Assembly: GCF_003173775.1 (NCBI RefSeq)
Contig: NZ_CP029552.1
Coordinates: 5,273,001-5,337,000, forward strand
DNA length: 64,000 nucleotides
Direction: 5' to 3'
Source: Methylobacterium sp. 17Sr1-1
GTDB lineage: Bacteria; Pseudomonadota; Alphaproteobacteria; Rhizobiales; Beijerinckiaceae
Positions 1-9,588 of this stretch are shown here, in pieces. A model generated the notes under the pieces. The model was not told the DNA's origin, ran no database searches, and saw nothing but the letters and a program-made list of their open reading frames with translations. The number at the start of each line of letters is the position of its first letter. The stretch's first letter is position 1. Made by a program: the position numbers and the translations under genes.

Positions 1-64
1 ATGCCACTAATTGCGCGGCGCCGGACCCGCCGGCCGCATTGACGTGAACGAGGAGTGCGGCCCG

Positions 65-1450
65 ATGGACGCGCGCACCCACCGCCTGCTCCACGCCCCG
101 ATCGGCGCGACGCTGCTGCGCCTCGCGGCGCCGAACGTCGTCGTGATGCTGGTCCAGGCCCTGGTCGGGCTGATCGAGACCGCCTTCGTCGCCGGGCTCG
201 GCACCGATGCGCTCGCCGGCATGGCGCTGGTCTTTCCGGTCCTGATGCTGGTGCAGATGATCTCCGCCGGCGCCATGGGCGGCGGCATCCTGTCGGCGGT
301 GGCGCGCGCGCTCGGGGCCGGGCGGCGGGCGGAGGCCGATCGGCTGCCGTGGTACGCCGCCGCCATCGCCCTCGTCCTCGGCCTCCTCACGACAGTTCTC
401 GACCTCGCCTTCGGGCCGGCGCTCTACCGGGCGATGGGGGGCGAGGGCGCCTCGCTCCAGGCGGCCACCACCTATGGGGGCGTGGTCTTCTGCGGCGCTG
501 TGCTGGTCTGGCTGTTCAATGCGCTCGCGGCGGTGATCCGCGGCACCGGCAACATGGCGCTGCCGGCGATCGTCATCAGCGTCGGCGCCGCCGTGCTGGT
601 GCCGCTCTCCCCGGCCCTCATCTACGGGGTCGGACCGGTGCCAGGCCTGGGCATCGTCGGCGGCGGCGTCGCGGTGCTGGCCTACTACGCCGCCGGCAGC
701 CTCGTCTTCGCCCATCATCTCTGGGCCGGGCGCGGCCTGCTGCGGCCCGCTCCCCGCCCGCCGCGTCTCGCCTGGGCGCCCCTGCGCGACATCCTGCGGA
801 TCGGTGCCGTCTCGTCGATCGTCAGCGCCACCACCAACGTCACCATCGCCGCCGCCACCGCCTTCGCGGGCGCGGCCGGGCCGGCGGCGGTCGCGGGCTA
901 CGGCACGGGAGCGCGCCTCGAATACCTGCTCGTGCCCCTCGTCTTCGGCCTCGGCGCGCCGATCGGCGCGATGGTCGGCACCTGCATCGGTGCCGGCGAC
1001 CGGGCCCGCGCCCTCAAGGTGGCCTGGACCGGGGCGGCGATCGCCGGGGCGCTGACGGAGGCCATCGGCCTTGCCGCCGCCTTCTGGCCGCTGCCGTTCC
1101 TGAGCCTGTTCGGCCACGACCCGCAGATGCTCGCCACGGGCAGCCGCTACCTCCATCTCGTCGGGCCGTTCTACGGATTCGCCGGGATCGGGCTCGCCCT
1201 CTACTTCGCCTCGCAAGGCGCCGGCCGGGTCGGCTGGCCGCTCGTGGCGGGGCTCGCCCGCATGGCGGTGTCGATCGGCGGCGGCGTCCTGGCCTTGCGC
1301 CTCGGCCTCGGGCTGGACGGGGTCTTCCTCGCGCTCGGCCTCGGGCTCGCCGCCCTCGGGCTCATCAATGCCGGCGCGGTCGCAGCCGGGGTATGGTTTC
1401 GCGGGGAGCGGGCGCCGACGCCCGTCCTCGCCGCAGCGGGAGGGGAGTAG
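65..1450 (+). CDS. MATE family multidrug/Na+ efflux transporter
   Basis: A 461-residue integral membrane protein with about twelve hydrophobic segments in two similar halves, the usual size and layout of MATE exporters. These move cationic drugs or metabolites out of the cell in exchange for protons or sodium. The first helix region (APNVVVMLVQALVGLIET) and the equivalent after the midpoint (ILRIGAVSSIVSATTNV) match the pseudo-twofold pattern of the family. An ATG lies in frame at 11, but the ATG at 65 is preferred because a GAGGAG ribosome-binding site lies about nine bases upstream and the protein then begins just before the conserved first helix. The stop lies one base before the next gene, so the two are probably cotranscribed. 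The substrate cannot be told. Confidence 0.85.
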   Translation: MDARTHRLLHAPIGATLLRLAAPNVVVMLVQALVGLIETAFVAGLGTDALAGMALVFPVLMLVQMISAGAMGGGILSAVARALGAGRRAEADRLPWYAAAIALVLGLLTTVLDLAFGPALYRAMGGEGASLQAATTYGGVVFCGAVLVWLFNALAAVIRGTGNMALPAIVISVGAAVLVPLSPALIYGVGPVPGLGIVGGGVAVLAYYAAGSLVFAHHLWAGRGLLRPAPRPPRLAWAPLRDILRIGAVSSIVSATTNVTIAAATAFAGAAGPAAVAGYGTGARLEYLLVPLVFGLGAPIGAMVGTCIGAGDRARALKVAWTGAAIAGALTEAIGLAAAFWPLPFLSLFGHDPQMLATGSRYLHLVGPFYGFAGIGLALYFASQGAGRVGWPLVAGLARMAVSIGGGVLALRLGLGLDGVFLALGLGLAALGLINAGAVAAGVWFRGERAPTPVLAAAGGE

Positions 1451-1451
1451 G

Positions 1452-1907
1452 ATGATGCGGGAGCTGTTCCTCGACGACCTGGCGCCGGGCCAGGTCTACG
1501 GCTCGGGCGAGACCACCGTGACCGAGGCCGACATCGTCCGCTTCGCCGGGGATTTCGATCCGCAGCCCTTCCACCTCGACGCCGAGCGGGCCAAGGCGAC
1601 CTTCTTCGGCGGGCTCGCGGCGAGCGGCTGGCACACCGCGTCGCTCACCATGCGGCTCCTCGTCGGCAGCGAGATGCGGCTCGCCGGCGGCATCATCGGA
1701 GCCGGCATGGACGAGCTGCGCTGGCCCAAGCCCCTGCGCCCGGGCGACACGATCCGGCTCGAGAGCGAGGTGATCGAGGTACGCCCCTCCCGCTCGCGGC
1801 CGAGCCAGGGCCTGGCGAAGGTGCGCACCACGACGTTGAACCAGCACGGCGAGGCGGTGCAGGTGCTGGTGGCGAATCTGCTGGTGGTGCGGCGGCCGGA
1901 GGGGTGA
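1452..1907 (+). CDS. MaoC-like (R)-specific enoyl-CoA hydratase/dehydratase family protein
   Basis: A 151-residue single hot-dog domain protein. The segment DIVRFAGDFDPQPFHLDAERA is the MaoC hydratase signature (here including the catalytic D-x5-H arrangement), followed by a Gly-rich helix (FFGGLAASGWHTA). Members hydrate enoyl-CoA or related thioester double bonds. The start follows the upstream transporter stop by one base, and the end of that gene supplies a GGGAGGGGAG ribosome-binding site; a second ATG is the next codon. Tight coupling to a MATE exporter is not a classical pairing, so the substrate remains unknown. Confidence 0.85.
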   Translation: MMRELFLDDLAPGQVYGSGETTVTEADIVRFAGDFDPQPFHLDAERAKATFFGGLAASGWHTASLTMRLLVGSEMRLAGGIIGAGMDELRWPKPLRPGDTIRLESEVIEVRPSRSRPSQGLAKVRTTTLNQHGEAVQVLVANLLVVRRPEG

Positions 1908-1950
1908 GGAGAATTTTACATCGACGGACGGTCTCGACGGTCTTGGCACC

Positions 1951-2116
1951 CGCCGGGTCATTCCGGGGCCGCACAGCGGAGCCCGGGATCCAGAACCGCA
2001 GGTCGTCCAGAATGAAGCGGAGGGCGTCGCGCCTCGTTCTGCATCACCTGCGGTTCTGGGCGTGCCTGCGGCACCCCGGGCTCTGGCCTTAGGCGAGCCC
2101 CGGGATGACCCTGTGA
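1951..2116. repeat. Palindromic intergenic repeat, CCGGG-type
   Basis: This gene-free stretch contains two oppositely oriented copies of a short GC-rich motif (TCATTCCGGGGCCGC near 1958 and GAGCCCCGGGATGA near 2094). Between them is a perfect 14-base inverted repeat (1990-2003 with 2046-2059). The same design recurs at 8137, 25060, 37028, 54298 and 59712. It lies at the convergent junction of two transcription units and may also act as a bidirectional terminator. Confidence 0.7.
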
Positions 2117-2174
2117 GGTGGATGCGTCGATGTCAGTTCGTCACGCACGGGCCTCGGACGTTCTTCTCGACGGC

Positions 2175-2735
2175 TCAGCCCGCTACCCGCACCCGCGCCG
2201 GATTGCCGACCGCGATGCCCCCCGCCGGCACGTCGCGGGTGACCACGCTGCCGGCCCCGATGATGGCGTCGTCGCCGATCGTCACCCCCGGCAGGATCAT
2301 CGCGCCGCCGCCGATCCAGACATTCGCCCCGATCACGACCGGCCGGCCGAATTCGAGCATCTGCTTGCGCTGGACCGGATCGCGTGGGTGATCGGCGGTG
2401 AGGATCTGCACGCCCGGCCCGATCTGCGTCATGTCGCCGATCGTCACCTGCACCACGTCGAGGATGCAGCAGTTGAAGTTCAGGAAGACGCCGCGGCCGA
2501 GGCTGATGTTGTAGCCGTAGTCGCAGAAGAAGGGCGGGCGGATGTTGCAGCCCTCGCCGACTCGGGCGAAGGCCTCCGCCATCAGCGCCTGCCGCTCCGG
2601 CTGGCTCAACGTGTTGCTGGCATTGTAGCGGTCCATCCACGCCGAGATGCGCCGGTTGTCGGCCGCGAGCTCCGGATCGTCGGCGATGTAGAGCTCGCCG
2701 GCGAGCATCTTCTGCTTCTGGCCCGTCATGGTCAT
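2175..2735 (-). CDS. Maltose/galactoside O-acetyltransferase-like (LbH hexapeptide acyltransferase)
   Basis: A 186-residue acetyl-CoA-dependent sugar O-acetyltransferase of the Maa/NodL/LacA group. It has the N-terminal maltose acetyltransferase region ([20 protein letters not shown]) and a left-handed beta-helix of hexapeptide repeats ([37 protein letters not shown]). The catalytic-histidine segment TADHPRDP is present. The ATG at 2735 has a GGAGGA ribosome-binding site about ten bases upstream; the frame stays open further 5' but that part is not homologous. It is divergent from a TetR gene, and a perfect palindrome lies between the two starts, so it is the likely target of that repressor. 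Confidence 0.88.
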   Translation of the reverse strand: MTMTGQKQKMLAGELYIADDPELAADNRRISAWMDRYNASNTLSQPERQALMAEAFARVGEGCNIRPPFFCDYGYNISLGRGVFLNFNCCILDVVQVTIGDMTQIGPGVQILTADHPRDPVQRKQMLEFGRPVVIGANVWIGGGAMILPGVTIGDDAIIGAGSVVTRDVPAGGIAVGNPARVRVAG

Positions 2736-2775
2736 CGCGTCCGGTCCTCCGCTAGGGTCGGCGCGAGAGTCGCGC

Positions 2776-2799
2776 CGATGCGTACATATGTACGCATCG
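2776..2799. promoter_or_regulatory. Perfect 24-bp palindrome, candidate TetR operator
   Basis: Bases 2776-2799 form an uninterrupted palindrome centred on CATATG (half-site CGATGCGTACAT). It lies between the divergent acetyltransferase and TetR genes and overlaps the first possible ATG of the regulator. TetR dimers typically bind such palindromes and repress both flanking genes. Confidence 0.75.
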
Positions 2800-3387
2800 C
2801 GACCGAAAGCCAACCGACGCGAGACCCGCTTGCCCGCCGCCACCCGCCGCCACGATCCCGACCGCCGCGCCCGCATCCTGCGGGCGGCCCTCGACACGAT
2901 CGCCGCGCACGGCGTCGCCGGCACCACGCACCGGCGGATCGCCGCCGCGGCCGACGTGCCGCTCGGCTCGATGACCTATCATTTCGCGAGCCTCGACGAT
3001 CTCCTGACCGAGGCGTTCACGCTGCTCGCCGACGACGTGTCGGCCCGGTTCACCGAGCGGCTGGCGGCCGCCGGAACCCGTGCGGAGGCCTGCGAGGCCG
3101 TCGTCGATCTCGTCGTCGACGACGCCTGGGCCACGCCCCGCAACCTGCTCTTGAGCTACGAGCTCTACGCCTACGCCGCCCGGGTGCCGGCCCTGCGGCG
3201 CGTGATGCAGGGCTGGATGGGCAAGAGCCGCGCGGCCCTGGAGCAGCACTTCGCGCCCGAGACCGCACGCGCCCTCGACGCGATGATCGAGGGCCTGTCG
3301 ATCCACCGCTCGGTCGATCTCGCGCCGGCCGGCCGCGACGAGGTCCGGGCGATCGTCGCCCGCCTGACCGCGCCGCCGCTTCCTTGA
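2788..3387 (+). CDS. TetR/AcrR family transcriptional regulator
   Basis: A 199-residue one-component repressor. The N-terminal helix-turn-helix domain ([16 protein letters not shown], then [20 protein letters not shown]) is typical of the family; the C-terminal ligand domain is divergent. The start is uncertain. The ATG at 2788 sits inside the 24-bp palindrome and has no ribosome-binding site, while a TTG at 2830 would give a shorter protein just before the HTH domain and leave the palindrome in the leader. It is divergent from the acetyltransferase gene, its probable regulatory target. Confidence 0.8.
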   Translation: MYASRPKANRRETRLPAATRRHDPDRRARILRAALDTIAAHGVAGTTHRRIAAAADVPLGSMTYHFASLDDLLTEAFTLLADDVSARFTERLAAAGTRAEACEAVVDLVVDDAWATPRNLLLSYELYAYAARVPALRRVMQGWMGKSRAALEQHFAPETARALDAMIEGLSIHRSVDLAPAGRDEVRAIVARLTAPPLP

Positions 3388-3449
3388 AAAGCCCGGCCCG
3401 GCCCCGCATATCCGCCCGCGACGATTTGTTCCCAACGGAGAACCGACAC

Positions 3450-5288
<1,839 letters not shown>

Positions 5289-5307
5289 GGACCGGCCGGT
5301 TGCAAAG

Positions 5308-5340
5308 GAGGGAGGGGGCGAGGAGCCTCCTCCCTCTTTT
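5308..5340 (+). terminator. Intrinsic terminator of htpG
   Basis: GAGGGAGG (5308-5315) pairs with CCTCCCTC (5329-5336) and is followed at once by TTTT (5337-5340), 20 bases after the htpG stop. Confidence 0.75.
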
Positions 5341-5383
5341 CGTATGTCCTGCGGCGCTCGCTGACAGATTCCGGACAATATCG

Positions 5384-5426
5384 AGCGCGTCTCCCCTCTC
5401 CCGAGTGGGCTACGGCCTTGACGGAA
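5384..5426. repeat. Left terminal inverted repeat of the IS4-type element
   Basis: This 43-base arm matches the reverse complement of 6808-6850 with one mismatch (A against T in CCCG-GTGGG). Confidence 0.85.
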
Positions 5427-6755
5427 GTGAGTCTCTCGCGAGGAGGGCACCGGCGAGCATGGCCGAGAAGCGCTCCCATCCGCGCGCGACGACCTTGGGA
5501 CCGGGTGGCGAGTTGGGAGCGTTCCAGCCGCCGTGGCGGGCCACGATCCACTCTAACCAGCTCAGGTTGCCGACGGGGTGAGGGTTGCGCAGGCGGTCCG
5601 TGCTGCCCTCGCAGGCCCGCCCCAGTTCCGCGACCACTGGCAGAGCCGCCTTATCCAGAACGTCCTGCATCGGTCGTCGGCTGCCGTCGCGGGCATCGAC
5701 CAACTGCAGGATCCGCACGGCGGCTCCCAGCGCCAAGGCACTCAGCCGGAACAGCTTGTCTGGCACCCGCACCTGTGTCTCGTCCAGGCCGAGCCCGTCG
5801 CGCTTGAGAGCGCGGAACACCTCCTCGATCCGCCACCTCAACCGGTACAGCCGCACCATGTCCTGCGCGGCGGCGGCATCCGGCACCGCCCGCGTCGTCA
5901 GAAGCCGCCAGCACAAGGGCGTCACGCCCACAGGCGGCTCGAGTTCCTGCACGCAGACGCCATGCAGCCTCAGGCTGGCCGGCTCGCGGGCGCCTGGGCC
6001 GGAGGGACGGACCACCTCGACCGGTCCGGCCTGCAGCCTCACCTTGGCGATGCGGGCCGGCACCCCAGGGCGAGCCGGCACCTCCACGGTGCCGGTTGTC
6101 GCGACGGGCCATGACGCCTTGTCCTGAAGGCTGCCCCTTCAACCAGTGGCCGGTCATGGCGTGCCCGCACCAGAAGATCGCTGCCCGCGGGCCGACGGGC
6201 GAAGTGGCTGTAGATGTCGCCCTCCTGGTCGGCGACCACGATCAAGCTCCGGGCCGTGTCGGCCAAAGCCGTCGCGGCAGCGGCCGCTCCGGTGATCCAG
6301 CGCTGGCTCTCCTTGTCCTCGACTGGCCGCCGGTGACGTGGCGCCGTCTGGCGGGCGGCGCGGGTCCAGAGCTGGGCGTCGACCAAGCCCAGCACCGCCT
6401 CGTCCTCGGCATCGACGGCGATGACCGGGTGCAGGAAGAAGCCGGGATTGCGGCCGTTGCCGGCCGGCCCCAGGCCATGGCGGCCAGCAGCAGCTGGGGT
6501 GAAGTTGATCTCGCTCGTGTCCTGGACGGCCACGATCGGACGCCCGGCGCAGGCCTGGGCCGTGCGGGCTGCAAAAGCCTGCAGGATGCCCTGCCAGTCA
6601 GCGCAGGGCGAGGAAAGGTAGCGATGGGCGGCCGCCGTACCGGCTTCGCTGCCGCCCACCGTGCTCAGCACCACGCTGCCGGTGGTGACGATCCGCTCAA
6701 ACAGCCACGCCCCCCGGGCCTCGGTGCGTACGTCGCCCGATCCAAAGCCTCGCAT
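5410..6755 (-). pseudogene. IS4 family transposase, frameshifted
   Basis: Two overlapping minus-strand frames encode consecutive parts of one IS4/Tn5-like transposase. The N-terminal part (6755 down to about 6100) has the family's RYLSSPCADWQGILQAF and VAVQDTSEINF segments, the latter with the first catalytic Asp. The second Asp lies in VVADQEGDIYSHF. The C-terminal part (about 6110 down to 5410) has the Y-(2)-R-(3)-E-(6)-K signature in YRLRWRIEEVFRALK. The frames must be joined near 6110-6125, where the first frame reads EGAAFRT and the second continues QDKASWPVATTGTVEV; a one-base loss explains this. Native length would be about 450 residues. Probably inactive unless ribosomal frameshifting restores it. 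Confidence 0.85.
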
Positions 6756-6807
6756 CGGTTGTCCTCGCTGAACCGCAAAGACGCCCAACTCACAGACGCC
6801 GAACCAT

Positions 6808-6850
6808 TTCCGTCAAGGCCGTAGCCCACACGGGAGAGGGGAGACGCGCT
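6808..6850. repeat. Right terminal inverted repeat of the IS4-type element
   Basis: Pairs with 5384-5426 (42 of 43 positions). The transposase start lies about 55 bases inside it. Confidence 0.85.
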
Positions 6851-7111
6851 TTATCCTGACCCGATCGCCCTGGCCTATTGGGGCATTCCGGCCGCTGCGC
6901 GACGCGGGTATCGTTCGCTTGCAAGTACTGCCCGGACACCAGTCCCACCAGGATGATCGGATGACCCGACACGTCCCGGACGGCAGGAGATGCACCCGCA
7001 CCGGCATTGTCCCCGACTAACCCGTCCACGAGCGGGACGAGGGGAGCCCCCACCTTCTGGTGCATTGTCTTCCGCAAAGGAATTCCGAACGATCGCCAGG
7101 GAGGAACCCCG

Positions 7112-8086
7112 ATGAGCTTCACTCTCGTCCAGCAAGCCACGCCGCGCCTGCACCGCTCCGAGCTGGCGGTGCCGGGCTCGAACCCGACCTTCATGGAGAA
7201 GTCGGCGAAATCCGCCGCCGACGTGATCTTCCTCGACCTCGAGGATGCGGTGGCGCCCGACGACAAGGAGCAGGCGCGCAAGAACATCGTCCAAGCCCTC
7301 AACGACATCGACTGGGGGACGAAGACGATGATGATCCGCATCAACGGTCTCGACACCCACTACATGTACCGCGACGTGATCGACATCGTGGAGGCCTGTC
7401 CGCGCCTCGACATGATCCTGATCCCGAAGGTCGGCGTGCCAGCCGACGTCTACGCCATCGACGTGCTGGTGACGCAGATCGAGCAGGCGAAACGCCGCGA
7501 GAAGACGATCGGCTTCGAGGTGCTGATCGAGACGGCGCTCGGCATGGCCAACGTCGAGGCGATCGCCCAATCCTCGAAGCGCCTGGAGGCGATGTCCTTC
7601 GGCGTCGCCGACTACGCCGCCTCCTTGCGCGCCCGCTCGACCGTGATCGGCGGCGTCAACCCGGACTACGCGGTACTCACCGACAAGGACGAGGCCGGCG
7701 GGCGCCAGACCCACTGGCAGGATCCGTGGCTGTTCGCCCAGAACCGGATGCTGGTCGCCTGCCGCGCCTATGGGTTGCGGCCGATCGACGGGCCGTTCGG
7801 CGATTTTTCCGATCCGGACGGCTACCGCTCGGCGGCCCGGCGCTGCGCGGCCCTCGGCTTCGAGGGCAAGTGGGCGATCCACCCCTCGCAGATCGATCTC
7901 GCCAACGAGGTCTTCACCCCGAGCGAGGCCGAGGTGACCAAGGCGCGGCGGATCCTGGCGGCGATGGAGGAGGCGGCCAAGGCCGGCCGCGGCGCCGTCT
8001 CCCTCGACGGGCGGCTCATCGACATCGCGTCGATCCGCATGGCCGAAGCGCTGATCGGCAAGGCCGATGCCATGGCGCGGGCGTGA
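7112..8086 (+). CDS. mclA: L-malyl-CoA/beta-methylmalyl-CoA lyase (serine cycle)
   Basis: A 324-residue CitE-like TIM-barrel lyase that cleaves malyl-CoA to acetyl-CoA and glyoxylate, the closing reaction of the serine cycle in methylotrophs; it can also act on beta-methylmalyl-CoA. The sequence is very close to the Methylobacterium enzyme as I recall it (RLHRSELAVPGSNPTFMEKSA, DVIFLDLEDAVAPDDKEQAR, EGKWAIHPSQIDLAN). The acidic metal ligands (E and D in FLDLEDAV) and the CoA-binding Arg in MIRINGLDT are visible. ATG 7112 has an AGGGAGGA site nine bases upstream. No other serine-cycle gene (sga, hpr, mtd, mtk, ppc) is in the window, and an IS element ends 261 bases upstream. Confidence 0.95.
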   Translation: MSFTLVQQATPRLHRSELAVPGSNPTFMEKSAKSAADVIFLDLEDAVAPDDKEQARKNIVQALNDIDWGTKTMMIRINGLDTHYMYRDVIDIVEACPRLDMILIPKVGVPADVYAIDVLVTQIEQAKRREKTIGFEVLIETALGMANVEAIAQSSKRLEAMSFGVADYAASLRARSTVIGGVNPDYAVLTDKDEAGGRQTHWQDPWLFAQNRMLVACRAYGLRPIDGPFGDFSDPDGYRSAARRCAALGFEGKWAIHPSQIDLANEVFTPSEAEVTKARRILAAMEEAAKAGRGAVSLDGRLIDIASIRMAEALIGKADAMARA

Positions 8087-8136
8087 GAGCCTTCTCCGGC
8101 GGCATCGATCGCATGCCGCCGGCTGACATCTCTCGA

Positions 8137-8175
8137 CGCCGTCCCGGGTTCCGCCGCGCGGCCCCGGGATAACGG
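8137..8175. repeat. Short palindromic intergenic repeat
   Basis: CGTCCCGGG and CCCCGGGATAA flank a small variable GC-rich stem, the same design as the repeats at 1951 and 25060. It follows mclA by about 50 bases. Confidence 0.55.
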
Positions 8176-8363
8176 GGAGGGGATGGTTACCCGCGGCGGC
8201 GGGAGGGCAGGCCTGCCCGCCGCGCAGAAACGACGCACGGTCCTCGCATAATGCAGAAACAGTCCAATGTCATACGCCTGAAGCATGCTGGTCCGGTGAA
8301 CCGCTTCGGCGGATCGGACATTTGTCTTCGGGCCGGCTCCGGACTTGTGGAAGCGCGCGACCG

Positions 8364-9587
8364 ATGAGATCAGAACAGGGCGCTGGACGAAAGAAGCGCC
8401 GGCGCGGTGGATGGCTGCTGGCCCTCGCGATCCTGGCCGGCGCCGGCGGCGCCTATGCGTGGCAGAGCCGCCAGCACGCCGAGAGCGCGAAGCCTGCCGC
8501 GAGGGCGCCGGCCGCGGTGCCGGTGACGTTCGCCCAGGTGGAGCAGGGCCCGTTCGCGGTGGTGCTCGGCAGCCTCGGCACGGTGCAGGCCTACAACACC
8601 GTGCAGGTGCGCAGCCGGGTCGACGGCGAGATCCTGAAGATCGGCTTTCGCGAGGGCCAGGTGGTGAAGAAGGGCGACCTGCTCGCCCAGGTCGATCCGC
8701 GCCAGTACCAGGCCGCCCTCGACCAGGCCAAGGCGAAGAAGGCCCAGGACGAGGCCAACGTGAAGAACGCCAAGGCGGATCTCGAGCGCTACACCAAGCT
8801 CGGCGACTACGCTTCGCGCCAGCAGACCGACACCCAGGCCGCCACGGTGAACCAGCTCACCGCCCAGATCGCCGCCGACCAGGCGGCGATCGACAATGCG
8901 GCGACGCAACTCTCCTACGCGACGATCCAGGCGCCGATCGACGGCGTCACCGGCTTCCGCCAGATCGACGTCGGCAACATCGTCAACGCCGCGCAGCAGA
9001 CCGCGATCGTCACCATCACCCAGGTCGAACCGATCTTCGTGGTCTACACCGCACCCGAGGAGCAGCTGCGCGAGGTGACGAAGGCGCTCGCCGCCGGGCC
9101 GGTGCCGGTCGAGGCCTGGAGCACCGACGGGATGACCCGGCTATCGGAGGGCCGCCTCGACCTCGTCAACAACCAGGTCGACACCGCGACCGGCACGGTG
9201 CGGCTCAAAGCCTCCTTCGCCAACAAGGACCACGCGCTGTGGCCGGGCCTCTCGGTCTCGACGAAGATGCGCACCGGCACGATCCCCGACGCCGTCACGG
9301 TGCCGGACGACGCGGTGCAGCACGGGCCGAAGGGGCTCTACGCCTTCGTGGTCGACGACCAGAGACGCGCTCACATGCAGGCGATCAGCGTCGGCCGCTC
9401 CACCGACGGCCGCACCCAGGTGACGAAGGGGCTGAATCCCGGCCAGACCGTGATCTGGCGCGGCCAGTCGCGGGTGCAGGAGGGGGCGCTCGTCGCCGAA
9501 GCGAAGCCTGTGGCAGCCGAAAAGCCTGTGGCACAGGACGCGCATCGCGCGGACAACGCCGCCCTGGCGCAGAGCGAGGCGCGCTGA
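8364..9587 (+). CDS. RND efflux periplasmic adaptor (membrane fusion protein, MdtA/AcrA type)
   Basis: A 407-residue membrane fusion protein. It begins with a basic n-region and one transmembrane/signal segment (GRKKRRRGGWLLALAILAG), then the barrel-sandwich lipoyl half-motifs (VRSRVDGEILKIGFREGQVVKKGDLLAQVD and YATIQAPIDGVTGF), an alpha-hairpin rich in Ala/Gln between them, and beta-barrel and membrane-proximal domains. It links the inner-membrane pump encoded next to an outer-membrane channel. ATG 8364 is preferred to an upstream TTG because it starts just before the basic region. The stop is one base before the pump gene. No outer-membrane factor gene is nearby. Confidence 0.92.
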   Translation: MRSEQGAGRKKRRRGGWLLALAILAGAGGAYAWQSRQHAESAKPAARAPAAVPVTFAQVEQGPFAVVLGSLGTVQAYNTVQVRSRVDGEILKIGFREGQVVKKGDLLAQVDPRQYQAALDQAKAKKAQDEANVKNAKADLERYTKLGDYASRQQTDTQAATVNQLTAQIAADQAAIDNAATQLSYATIQAPIDGVTGFRQIDVGNIVNAAQQTAIVTITQVEPIFVVYTAPEEQLREVTKALAAGPVPVEAWSTDGMTRLSEGRLDLVNNQVDTATGTVRLKASFANKDHALWPGLSVSTKMRTGTIPDAVTVPDDAVQHGPKGLYAFVVDDQRRAHMQAISVGRSTDGRTQVTKGLNPGQTVIWRGQSRVQEGALVAEAKPVAAEKPVAQDAHRADNAALAQSEAR

Positions 9588-9588
9588 C

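Larger units (their letters stand above)
5384..6850 (-). mobile_element. IS4-type insertion sequence, about 1.47 kb
   Basis: The element is bounded by inverted repeats 5384-5426 and 6808-6850, which match at 42 of 43 positions, and holds one transposase gene split by a frameshift. No clear target-site duplication was found next to these ends. The outer half of each repeat (CCCTCTCCCG-GTGGG) resembles the palindromic intergenic repeats seen elsewhere in the window, so the true IS tips may lie further in, near the CTACGGCCTTGACGGAA core. It separates htpG from mclA and probably displaced sequence upstream of mclA. Confidence 0.85.

Noticed and set aside
2118..3449. 444-residue N-terminal extension of HtpG in the same frame
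   Set aside because: It crosses the acetyltransferase and TetR genes in other frames and has no homology; the GTG at 3450 starts the conserved HtpG sequence.
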